Shown here one piece after another: positions 52,741 through 60,361 of a DNA stretch of 64,000 bases (within the stretch, counting starts at the first letter, position 1; each line of letters starts with the position of its first letter). The position numbers and the translations under genes are program-made. Below the pieces are notes generated by a model that saw only the letters and a list, made by a program, of their open reading frames with translations, searched no databases and was not told the DNA's origin. This stretch comes from Pseudomonas sp. MYb327 (GTDB lineage Bacteria; Pseudomonadota; Gammaproteobacteria; Pseudomonadales; Pseudomonadaceae), in the NCBI RefSeq assembly GCF_040438925.1, contig NZ_CP159258.1:441001-505000 (forward strand), written 5' to 3'.

Positions 52741-52895
52741 GTCGCATTCCTGTATTCGTGATTCTTGGCAGCATTTTCAATGATGAGCAGGACAATGTCC
52801 TTATCATTTCGTCCTGCCGATCGGAAGGTGGTTAGGTATCGTCGCTCACTCCAATCCCGTAGCCTGCTTTCCGAGTTGATCAGAGAGAAACGCAT
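52737..52895 (-). CDS. Short protein, 52 aa, uncertain
   Basis: MRFSLINSESRLRDWSER, then 'LTTFRSAGRNDKDIVLLIIE'. No clear ribosome site; the frame stays open upstream to 52997. Called because it couples by a 4-bp overlap to 52534-52740. A 26-bp stretch from its 3' end recurs at 53827-53852. Confidence 0.35.
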   Translation of the reverse strand: MRFSLINSESRLRDWSERRYLTTFRSAGRNDKDIVLLIIENAAKNHEYRNAT

Positions 52896-52950
52896 AGGGC
52901 CTGACGCTTGCTGACGCTTCCATCTCCAGGAAACCCCCGAATTTATTGGT

Positions 52951-53011
52951 CTGTAACGCGTTTTTTGCTCAGTAACGTTGCTTACGTTACAAGTCAAAAG
53001 TTACGTTACAG
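52951..53011. promoter_or_regulatory. CGTTAC-box cluster, copy A
   Basis: CTGTAACG (52951-52958), GTAACG (52972-52977), CGTTAC (52985-52990) and CGTTACAG (53004-53011) form two inverted sets. The same cluster recurs at 54278-54339. Likely binding sites of one protein. Confidence 0.55.
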
Positions 53012-53036
53012 TACGCCTGAGTAAAGCTCCGAAGCG

Positions 53037-53128
53037 AGCGGAGCGCGCAGGCCGGCGGCCGGAGGCGTGCGGGATGGAAGCCCGTCGGGCCAAGACGGAG
53101 CTTGCGATCGGCTTGGTTCACGCCAGCC
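53037..53128. repeat. Structured repeat element, copy A
   Basis: Contains GCGGAGCGCGCAG, GATGGAAGCCC, GGGCCAAGAC and GGCTTGGTTCACG in fixed order. On the minus strand GGCCC-GAC-GGGC and CCAAG/CTTGG stems can form. Same order at 54363-54444 and 56549-56628. Confidence 0.75.
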
Positions 53129-53265
53129 CACTCCTGCAAGGACACGCACCAAACTCGTACGTTTGAGAACCTAGGATTCTAGCCACGAAAAATATTTCAC
53201 TTTTTCGCTAAAGTTTTTCCTCGCAACATCCGTTGTTATTTTTAACAGCAACGAAATGGTGATTT

Positions 53266-53820
53266 ATGAGCAAGGCTGAAATACAAACAACTGGGTTTTT
53301 CACAGAGCGTGAGTTCACGTGTTGGCGCGAGCGTGATTATGAAAAATTCTATCCATGTAAGGTGTCAAAACAGGAGGGTAACTATGTCAGTTTAAGTATG
53401 GGCGACATGTCGTACAGCTTTGACGACACCCTTGCTGAAGATATAGCGCGTTGTATCTTGGATGCTGATCTCGTCACTGTGGGTAAGCTTTATGGGTATA
53501 TACCAAAGCCTGCTATGCGAGACAGTGACTTTGATAGCTGGTATAAACAGAATAATTCTGGAACTTGGAATTATTTTGGTGAAGGGATGTTCAGCTGTCA
53601 TCGATCAGGAGGTGTAATAACTTTTGTAGAACGGGTAACTGATGAGGACGATACAGCTGAAATAATGGGCATTTACACAATTGATGACGTTGGGATAACT
53701 CTGGTGTTGGAGTCCTCGAGCTATTCGTTCAGCAAACTTGATGCAGTTTGGCTGTCCAATGCGTTGATGGGGGCCTTAGGAGAGGAGCCGCTCGACTTCG
53801 TGAAAATATCGACCATGTGA
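53266..53820 (+). CDS. Hypothetical protein, 184 aa
   Basis: No signal peptide or membrane helix; acidic. 'VSLSMGDMSYSFDDTLAEDI' and 'IDDVGITLVLESSSYSFSKL' look like repeated beta-hairpins. Clearly AT-richer than its flanks, suggesting separate acquisition. Weak site (TGGTGATTT). It is the only plus-strand protein gene between 52.2 and 58.9 kb. Function unknown. Confidence 0.6.
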   Translation: MSKAEIQTTGFFTEREFTCWRERDYEKFYPCKVSKQEGNYVSLSMGDMSYSFDDTLAEDIARCILDADLVTVGKLYGYIPKPAMRDSDFDSWYKQNNSGTWNYFGEGMFSCHRSGGVITFVERVTDEDDTAEIMGIYTIDDVGITLVLESSSYSFSKLDAVWLSNALMGALGEEPLDFVKISTM

Positions 53821-53857
53821 TGACCATGGCAGCATTTTCAGCGATGTGCAGGAGATG

Positions 53858-54223
53858 CTAAATGAGTGAACGATTAGCAGCGAGATACTGGATGACCTGC
53901 TCCAGTCCTGCTCGGTATGCGATGAGATCACGTGGTCGCCCACTCAGACCACGATTCTTACTGCTTAGCCAGATCTTTGCATTTTGCTCGGTTCCCACGA
54001 GCGCGAGCAATGACTGATACAGCTCAACGAATAGCAAGGCATGGCTCCAAGCTTCAGTACCCGGTTGAAGCAATTCATGGCCGTGACGTAGACGCAGCAC
54101 AGTGAAAACCTGCTCGCCCAAGACGGCTGATAGTTCATCGTCATCAAGCGCCAGTCCTTCGCCAGCGCGGATAAAGGCTTTGCTAAGTACAGCGTTTGCA
54201 GTGCTCGATTCGCCTGATTTCAT
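53858..54223 (-). CDS. Xre/MbcA/ParS-type antitoxin, orphan
   Basis: 121 residues. C-terminal toxin-binding domain of the ParS/MbcA type: 'AKIWLSSKNRGLSGRPRDLI' and 'YRAGLEQVIQYLAANR' (W..(S/N)..(R/L)xGxP...L). N-terminal helices 'LSAVLGEQVFTVLRLRHGHE'. Usually paired with a RES-domain toxin; no such gene is adjacent, so it may be orphan or act with distant partners. CGTTAC boxes at 54278-54339 precede it and are likely its control region. Confidence 0.75.
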   Translation of the reverse strand: MKSGESSTANAVLSKAFIRAGEGLALDDDELSAVLGEQVFTVLRLRHGHELLQPGTEAWSHALLFVELYQSLLALVGTEQNAKIWLSSKNRGLSGRPRDLIAYRAGLEQVIQYLAANRSLI

Positions 54224-54277
54224 GCTCCACCATATGGTCTGTGATGACCGAATTTATCAGCCATGCAATCAATGGTC

Positions 54278-54339
54278 TGTAACGTAATTTTGTGCTTTGT
54301 CACATTGCTTGCGTTACAGTGCACAAAGCTACGTTACAG
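54278..54339. promoter_or_regulatory. CGTTAC-box cluster, copy B
   Basis: CTGTAACG (54278-54285) opposed by CGTTACAG (54312-54319) and CGTTACAG (54332-54339), in front of the ParS-type gene. Spacing matches copy A at 52951-53011. Confidence 0.55.
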
Positions 54340-54362
54340 CCCCAGAAGGCGAGGGGGCAGGC

Positions 54363-54444
54363 AAGCGGAGCGCGCAGGCGTGCGGATGGAAGCCCGTTAG
54401 GGCCAAGACCGACGCCTTGCGCGTGGGCTTGGTTTACGACAGCC
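54363..54444. repeat. Structured repeat element, copy B
   Basis: Same ordered boxes as copy A. Stem arms here are GCCC-TAAC-GGGC and CCAAGACCGACGC/GCGTGGGCTTGG; the inner bases differ from copy C yet keep pairing. Confidence 0.75.
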
Positions 54445-54480
54445 ATCCCCAATTAGGGGCACGCCCAAAACCATTGCCTC

Positions 54481-55170
54481 TCACCAACCCGCATAATGAG
54501 TAACCAGGTGGCCCCAGTCCGAGAGCGCCGACCCATTTCTGCGGAGGATATCCATTGCCTCGGCGGCGGGAATTTTGGTCGGACAGCCCCCAGTCAGATA
54601 TGTTTTGTCCTTACCCTGGTTGTACAAGTGCATGATCGTTAAAACCATGATCTGTTGAAGCGGCGACATTGCGTGATAGCTTTTGCGCATTGCTTTCAAT
54701 TCTTCGGGGATGGGCTCTTCTCCCCCAGCCCAATCGAAGCCGCGAGGCCGTAAGTTATAATGCCTGCCTGAGGTTCCATAGGCGCGTGCGACATGTTCAA
54801 AACAAGCCTCAAGCGAGTAAGCCTCTACGATGTCCCACACTGCTTGCCCAAAGATATTCCCGCGCGCTGATGCACTGGGGAGCGTAGGGGTGGAAGCCCC
54901 GCAAACCATCGACAGCGCCGTAAGCTCAGCACCATCCATGCATGGCACTTTATCCACCATGTCGACCAACGCCCAACCGGGAAAACGGCCAGCAGCAAAC
55001 GTGGCGTTAACCGCTGCGTAGGCAGCAAGGGCGACTGGTTGTAGCGAGTGGTGGATGTAGGCTTGGCTGGCAGTGTGAGTATTCGTGAATGCCCATACAC
55101 CTTTCGAAAGCTGATGGACGCCAATCTCAGACAGAAGGCCTTTGGCCTTATCAACGTAGTCATTATTCAA
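54481..55170 (-). CDS. Hypothetical protein, 229 aa
   Basis: No family recognised. Mostly helical, soluble: 'AYAAVNATFAAGRFPGWALV' and 'PLQQIMVLTIMHLYNQGKDK'. The TTG start at 55170 follows AAGGAATTATAATTC. Copy B of the structured repeat lies past its 3' end. Conservation unknown to me; island cargo of unclear role. Confidence 0.55.
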   Translation of the reverse strand: MNNDYVDKAKGLLSEIGVHQLSKGVWAFTNTHTASQAYIHHSLQPVALAAYAAVNATFAAGRFPGWALVDMVDKVPCMDGAELTALSMVCGASTPTLPSASARGNIFGQAVWDIVEAYSLEACFEHVARAYGTSGRHYNLRPRGFDWAGGEEPIPEELKAMRKSYHAMSPLQQIMVLTIMHLYNQGKDKTYLTGGCPTKIPAAEAMDILRRNGSALSDWGHLVTHYAGW

Positions 55171-55269
55171 GAATTATAATTCCTTGTGCCAATTTGGTGT
55201 CCCATTCGCCACTGTTCCTGTTAAGGGCGCGCATGGCTTACAGTAATTGAAGCCGTTACTCGAGTTTCA

Positions 55270-55776
55270 TCAGGGTTGGCCCGACTCGTCACTGTCATCG
55301 TTGTCGTGAGTCTGCCAGTCGCCCGCCAAGGGTATGACTGCACTTTGTTGATACTTCCCGAATGGTGATTCAGCGTCGTGTGGAGGAAGTTGGAATGAAT
55401 GCCTCCGCTCCAATAGCTCAGGAAAGCGCTTGAAGACCGTCAGGTGGTGCAAGGGGATGGTTTGAATATAGGCGAAGAGATTGCCTAGGTTGATGCTGAC
55501 GCGAGGGTTTCCGGGAGCTTGAAACTCATCGCTCAGTACATGCGAGAGACTCCACTCGATCAAATTGATATCGATGTCAGGTCGGGCATCAGTCCAGGAC
55601 AATGCAAGCTGAGAGGCGTGACTATAGCTACGGTAGCCTAAACCTTTAGCGAGCAGTTCTAATGCGTGGGTATGCATGATCGGTTTTGAGCCAGGCCAGG
55701 TTTTGATGAGGAAGCGAGCAACTTTCTTCATGCCTCTATGGCGTTCAAGATCAGCGGGAAAAAGGGGAAGGATCAT
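55270..55776 (-). CDS. Hypothetical protein, 168 aa
   Basis: 'RFLIKTWPGSKPIMHTHALE' and 'LLAKGLGYRSYSHASQLALS' recall the 'glyoxalase-superfamily'-type N-terminus of plasmid proteins (H-A-L-E-x-x-A...G-Y-x-S-Y), but I cannot name the family. Acidic, Asp/Ser-rich tail 'DNDDSDESGQP'. Site CCGGAGCTTGCG. Function unknown. Confidence 0.55.
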   Translation of the reverse strand: MILPLFPADLERHRGMKKVARFLIKTWPGSKPIMHTHALELLAKGLGYRSYSHASQLALSWTDARPDIDINLIEWSLSHVLSDEFQAPGNPRVSINLGNLFAYIQTIPLHHLTVFKRFPELLERRHSFQLPPHDAESPFGKYQQSAVIPLAGDWQTHDNDDSDESGQP

Positions 55777-55966
55777 CGCAAGCTCCGGTCGTTAGAGGTG
55801 TCGGCCGTATTTTTCACGCGGCAAGACATTGTCGTACTTGACGTATGTTCCATAAGACGGGCCTCGTTTGCGGTGATAGAGTACTTTAAGTGTCTTGTAC
55901 CTAATCTGCTTCAGTAGGCTAGGTATTTGTTAGCGCTTCAAAACAGTGAAATGTCAGTTCACTTCG

Positions 55967-56503
55967 TTATAATTCAATATCCTTGAAGGCAAAATACATC
56001 TCCTCATAAGCGTAAACTCCGAAGTTTTCGGTGCTCAAAGTATGTGGCCCGTTGAGACGAAGTACGCTATTGGTCTCCAATGAAAGAAGGTCATCTGGGC
56101 CTAGCCGCTGAAATTCCCAGCTTTGCCATTGGGTTTTCAAGGGATACTCCTTCCACCGGCGATCGTAAGTGAAAGAAATCACATCAGCGTTTTTACCTTC
56201 CGGCAGAGTAGCGATGATGGTTAGTTTTTCTGAGGAAAGATGAAGCATCGAAACGGGTGATAGAAGATCACTTACCAGTGCCCGATCGATTAACTCAAAA
56301 ATCTCGTACTGCGGGTTTTTGTCCCAAATGATTGCGAACCGCTGCAGTCCAAGTTCTTGCATTTCGAGCTGCTCACTAAAGCGCTGAGGTGCAGCGTAAA
56401 CGGTGTACTTGAGTTCACCATTCTTCGTGCTGACCATGTCGTACTCCGGCTGGAAGAAGCGGGAGCAGGTACGGATTGAGGGCGGTCTCTTCTGCATAAT
56501 CAC
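55967..56503 (-). CDS. Tandem paralogue family, member 1 (178 aa)
   Basis: GTG start at 56503 after AGGAGTAAAAA. Central block 'LGLQRFAIIWDKNPQYEIFE' plus 'LLSPVSMLHLSSEKLTIIAT' aligns with members at 56674 ('LQKFAILWEGRPDTRVIDLI', 'VLAPVKLLHASKGTLFIAYD') and 57363 ('KQRFAVLYGQPLEERFMMET', 'AMSGVKLISIHKNLLRIFLS'). Family of about 200 residues, predicted alpha/beta, no known domain. Copy C of the repeat sits upstream of this member. Confidence 0.65.
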   Translation of the reverse strand: MIMQKRPPSIRTCSRFFQPEYDMVSTKNGELKYTVYAAPQRFSEQLEMQELGLQRFAIIWDKNPQYEIFELIDRALVSDLLSPVSMLHLSSEKLTIIATLPEGKNADVISFTYDRRWKEYPLKTQWQSWEFQRLGPDDLLSLETNSVLRLNGPHTLSTENFGVYAYEEMYFAFKDIEL

Positions 56504-56548
56504 TTTTTACTCCTAAAAGTTGGTAGCACCGGCTTGAGCGCTGCTAGT

Positions 56549-56628
56549 AAGCGGAGCGCGCAGACGCGAGGATGGAAGCCCAAAGGGCCATGACCGGCGC
56601 CTGCGCCGAGGCTTGGTTCACGACAGCC
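56549..56628. repeat. Structured repeat element, copy C
   Basis: GCGGAGCGCGCAG, GATGGAAGCCC, GGGCCATGAC and GGCTTGGTTCACGACAGCC. Hairpins GCCC-TTT-GGGC and CCGGCGC-CT-GCGCCGAGG. Lies between members 1 and 2 of the tandem family. Confidence 0.75.
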
Positions 56629-56673
56629 GTCCTCTGGAAGAGGCGCGTACAAGAAGATATTCGACTGGTGGCA

Positions 56674-57273
56674 CTAAAATTTAATGTCATCATCAAATGA
56701 ATCAAAATCGTATCGACGCTCAGATCCTTCTTGAGGCTCTTCTTGAGGCTCTGATCCGAACATATTTTCAGGATCCCACTCATCCCAAAATAGAAACATA
56801 TCAGATGTGAATTCCGTAATGCCTAATACATTGTTCTCCAAGATTTCGGGAGCGTAATTTCTAAACAGCCTACAGCTCTCGACTCGATTGGTTACATCAA
56901 GATCAACAATAAACATTGCCGTCCAACAGTCATATAAAGCGCCAGAAGCGATATCCGCCCAAGCGTTTACAAACCCTTCATAATGTCCGTCGTCCAGCAT
57001 GGAGTCGTATGCGATGAAAAGTGTGCCCTTAGAAGCATGTAACAGCTTTACAGGGGCTAGCACTCCTTTGATGATGCCTTCTTCGATCAAGTCGATTACC
57101 CGAGTGTCGGGGCGACCTTCCCATAGAATCGCAAATTTCTGCAAAGAAACTGTACTAAGGGGCATGGAGTTAACGTCCCTTGTCTGCTGAGTGCTAAAAA
57201 TAGTATATGCACCCTCACCATGTTCATCATGGGGATGCTCATGTTCTGTATAAAGCAGTCGGGAATAGATCAT
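56674..57273 (-). CDS. Tandem paralogue family, member 2 (199 aa)
   Basis: ATG 57273 (site AAGGTGCGTAC) gives MIYSRLLYTEHEHPHDE, which aligns in length with member 3. A TTG at 57366 that overlaps the member 3 stop is an alternative start. Conserved centre 'YTIFSTQQTRDVNSMPLSTV' and 'LQKFAILWEGRP'. C-terminus is acidic with the near-repeat 'EPQEEPQEGSE'. Role unknown. Confidence 0.65.
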   Translation of the reverse strand: MIYSRLLYTEHEHPHDEHGEGAYTIFSTQQTRDVNSMPLSTVSLQKFAILWEGRPDTRVIDLIEEGIIKGVLAPVKLLHASKGTLFIAYDSMLDDGHYEGFVNAWADIASGALYDCWTAMFIVDLDVTNRVESCRLFRNYAPEILENNVLGITEFTSDMFLFWDEWDPENMFGSEPQEEPQEGSERRYDFDSFDDDIKF

Positions 57274-57362
57274 GTACGCACCTTTTGGCAAAGCTACGGT
57301 ACTGACAGTGGATGTGGAATAGAACAGTGCATTTAATGACGCATGACCTTTGTGGCCATTTA

Positions 57363-58052
57363 TCAAGCGTCAGGCTTACGATGATGATGCGGGTGGATGT
57401 AATACTGGGATGCGAGGCACTCGGAATGCCCCGTCATGGACGCTACCGAACCCATCACCATCGGGCAGAGCTGAGTGGGTGCTGCTGGTTGAGGGGTGAA
57501 AGACGGGCGTATATCAACATGAGACTGGTGAGATGCCGGCTCATCGCCTTTGAATATATTATCTGAGCAGTCATGCAGAACAGGAATCGAGTATTGATCA
57601 ATACCCAAGGTATTCGATTCAAGGACTTCTTTGACTGCACGCCAAAACAAGTAATCGGAGCGGCCTGAATAGGCTTCGTGCTCGCAAGAAAAATCTATTT
57701 CCAATCCTCGATTGAGATCCAATTCTTTGATCGGTTCCCACAAGGATTCAATGGCATGGAAGGTGGTACCTGCCACTTCGTCACTCAAAAAGATCCGGAG
57801 CAGGTTTTTGTGGATGGAGATGAGCTTCACCCCGGACATGGCGCCTTGAATGTGCGCTTGTTCCAGGGTCTCCATCATGAACCTTTCTTCCAGAGGCTGG
57901 CCGTACAGGACGGCGAATCGCTGCTTGGCTGCCTTTGTCATCACTTCGAGGTTGGGGTCTTTCCACTGCAGAGTGCTAAACACTACGTAGTGGTGACCAT
58001 CATCCAGAGCTACCGGAGCGCATTCGGGGTGAAACAGGGGCAAAAAAGACAT
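57363..58052 (-). CDS. Tandem paralogue family, member 3 (229 aa)
   Basis: Start ATG 58052 with a strong AGGAGG site. 'HYVVFSTLQWKDPNLEVMTK' and 'KQRFAVLYGQPLEERF' match the other members. It has an extra C-terminal tail of about 40 residues with Pro, Ser and a His-rich end ('ASQYYIHPHHHRKPDA'). First gene of the tandem set, closest to the mobile-element genes. Unknown function. Confidence 0.65.
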   Translation of the reverse strand: MSFLPLFHPECAPVALDDGHHYVVFSTLQWKDPNLEVMTKAAKQRFAVLYGQPLEERFMMETLEQAHIQGAMSGVKLISIHKNLLRIFLSDEVAGTTFHAIESLWEPIKELDLNRGLEIDFSCEHEAYSGRSDYLFWRAVKEVLESNTLGIDQYSIPVLHDCSDNIFKGDEPASHQSHVDIRPSFTPQPAAPTQLCPMVMGSVASMTGHSECLASQYYIHPHHHRKPDA

Positions 58053-58930
58053 ATCGGCTTTCCTCCTAGGTGTACCTAGATCAAAGTCGATAGGTGAAAA
58101 ACTGTCAAAGGTGAAAACGACCTTTCGTCCGAATAATTCCTTTTGTATTCAAGGCCTTAACGAGTATATCAAGAGAATACCCATTAAACTGGGAGGCAGA
58201 AGAAGGTCGCATTTTCTACTCAATTGACAGGTTTTCGCAGCAGGATTCAGAGCAAAGCGCACAGAGATGGGAGAGGGTGGGACACCGCTCACGGAGTAAT
58301 GATCCTCTGGCTTCTCCCATCGATCTTTCGACATTGTCACTAAAGTCAGTGCCATTCTTGTACTTGATGAGTGCGGCATCATTGCTCCTGGCATAAGCAT
58401 GCCGACATTTTGAATGTTGGTGTTGGACTAATGCTTCAATTGAGGGCGCAAGGGCTGAGACAGTATAATAAGAGTTATGTGATTGTTTAAGAAGCCATAG
58501 CGAATATATTTTGGGGTAAATTACAGTGAATGCTGAAAGATACAGAGTGTATAGGGATGTTTATTAATAATGTACAGATGGTTTCCTTATTTCGGCCGAG
58601 GTCTGGATAAATGTTAAGTGTATATATTGTCAATAAATCTATAATAAATCCTTTCCTCTTTTTTTAACTTTTTTTCAACTTTTTCACGCTTGTGGGGTTG
58701 CAAAGAAGTTGAGGAGGGTCTATGTTTTATCAATCATGGCAGTAGGGGGCTCACCTCTACCAAGGTCGAACGGTGGCAAACGAGCCCGCCGCTAACTCAG
58801 CATGAACTTAACAACATTTTGAGTGTTGAGTATCCCTGTGCCACGGGGTATTTAAACCGCTAAAGATCAAGCACTATAGGTTGCCGCTATAGGTTGCATC
58901 TGAACTGAAATTCATCGTGCGGACTTCAAT
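58053..58930. other. AT-rich non-coding stretch before gmtY
   Basis: About 880 bp without a supported gene. Very AT-rich around 58500-58720. Contains two related short blocks (ACATTTTGAATGTTG near 58407 and ACATTTTGAGTGTTG near 58814). It should hold the gmtY promoter and possibly the element's end. Confidence 0.45.
58874..58897 (+). repeat. Direct repeat CTATAGGTTGC x2
   Basis: Two identical 11-bp copies (58874-58884 and 58887-58897) with a 13-bp period, 34 bp before the gmtY start. Candidate site for a recombinase or regulator. Confidence 0.7.
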
Positions 58931-60361
58931 ATGTCAAATTTATACTACACGGTGGATCCAGATACTTATCTTGGACGTAATGCTTTCAAATGTATGCGAA
59001 AATCTACGGGCGGCGCGTGGGAAAGATCAATGGCATTTGATTTTTTTATTTTTTGGCTTGTCGAGCTCGGGCGCAGCTATCACACAATCAGAGTCTACTC
59101 AGATCGGGTAGCGATTTTTTTGGACTACTTGGAAGTTGGCATAGCTGTATGTGGTAGTGCTGACATAACAACATATATGAGGCTTTCGCGACTTTATCAT
59201 TCTTACCTTACACAGGGAATTAATTCGATGTCTTCGCTTGTTCAAGCGATTGACCGACGTCGACCTTCGCCAATGGTAAGCAAAAAAACATCGTTAGCGC
59301 ATCATGCTGCGGTTGAGCAACTGATCATAGGATGCCATGAAGGATATGACGGCGCGCTGGATTGTAGTGTAGGCGAGGATGCGATGTGCCAGGCCAAATT
59401 GTTAGCAGAGCTTCGGTCAGTTGGTGTCCCTAAGTCAGAGCAAGAACTTGCCTATCTAGAGAAAGTATATGGAAGACAAGTTAGGGGAAAAAAAAATAGC
59501 AAGCGGCTGAGGATTTTTTCTCATTTACCTAAAATTAGGAAATCGTTAGAACCTTATGGGGAGGACAAATTTTTCCCTCTTGATAAAATTACGCAACTCA
59601 TTAACGAAGCAACCTCCTACAGAGATGGTGCATTTTGGGCGTTGATGGGGGCCTCCTCACTGAGAGCATCTGAGGCGTTGCAGGTGCTGTGGGAAGATAT
59701 CGATTTAGTTACCCGTGAGATCTTTGCAGTTGAACCATCAGAGCGGGAAAATTATTTGGAGGCATACGAAGGGTTAACTGCCGCTCAACGAGATCAACTT
59801 TCATGGAAAGGAAGAACCACTAAATACACGCTGCTTCTACAGCCTTACGGTGACATGTTTTTTGATCTTCTAGAACTATATATGCAGTACGAATACCAGC
59901 CAGGTGTTGCGAATAATTTCGTATTTCAATCACAGTATGGATATCCGCTTCGATTTTGTGATTATGGAAGTGTGATAGTCAAACCATTCGCTACTGCCGC
60001 TGCAAAGGTATTAGGTTCAGGGCTAAAGCCATACAGAATGAAACTTCATAGTCTCCGGCATAGTTTCTGCGTCTACATGAAAAATTTTGTCGAACATACT
60101 CATGGTGTGGGTCTGTCTGATTACGAAATAATGGCGTTGACGGGGCATTCACAAATTTCAAGCGTGGCTCGATATGCTGTTTTAGATATACAGTTGCTTA
60201 ACGAAAAGCTGTATGTCGCATTTGCTGATCACAAGGCCAATGCAGGGAAAAGTGTAGATGAGCTTTTGATAGGTTTTCATGAGAAAAGGATTGCTTATCT
60301 ACAAGTTAAAATCGCAGAAGAAAAGGTGGCCCGCGATAAGAAGACTCAGGAGGCGGCATGA
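58931..60361 (+). CDS. gmtY: Gamma-mobile-trio tyrosine recombinase GmtY
   Basis: 476 residues. Integrase-type catalytic set visible: Arg245 in 'SSLRASEALQVLW', His373/Arg376 in 'LHSLRHSFC', His406 in 'LTGHSQISS', nucleophile Tyr415 in 'SVARYAVLD'. N-terminal SAM-like core-binding part ('IFWLVELGRSYHTIRVYSDR'). First of three adjacent genes whose order and sizes match the gamma-mobile-trio (GMT) elements of gammaproteobacteria, which carry toxin and defence cargo. Overlaps gmtZ by 4 bp. No ribosome site stronger than GGACTTCAAT. Confidence 0.9.
   Translation: MSNLYYTVDPDTYLGRNAFKCMRKSTGGAWERSMAFDFFIFWLVELGRSYHTIRVYSDRVAIFLDYLEVGIAVCGSADITTYMRLSRLYHSYLTQGINSMSSLVQAIDRRRPSPMVSKKTSLAHHAAVEQLIIGCHEGYDGALDCSVGEDAMCQAKLLAELRSVGVPKSEQELAYLEKVYGRQVRGKKNSKRLRIFSHLPKIRKSLEPYGEDKFFPLDKITQLINEATSYRDGAFWALMGASSLRASEALQVLWEDIDLVTREIFAVEPSERENYLEAYEGLTAAQRDQLSWKGRTTKYTLLLQPYGDMFFDLLELYMQYEYQPGVANNFVFQSQYGYPLRFCDYGSVIVKPFATAAAKVLGSGLKPYRMKLHSLRHSFCVYMKNFVEHTHGVGLSDYEIMALTGHSQISSVARYAVLDIQLLNEKLYVAFADHKANAGKSVDELLIGFHEKRIAYLQVKIAEEKVARDKKTQEAA

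Noticed and set aside
58149..58400. 83-codon minus-strand frame before gmtY
   Set aside because: Could not be tied to any family; no convincing start; left as non-coding.
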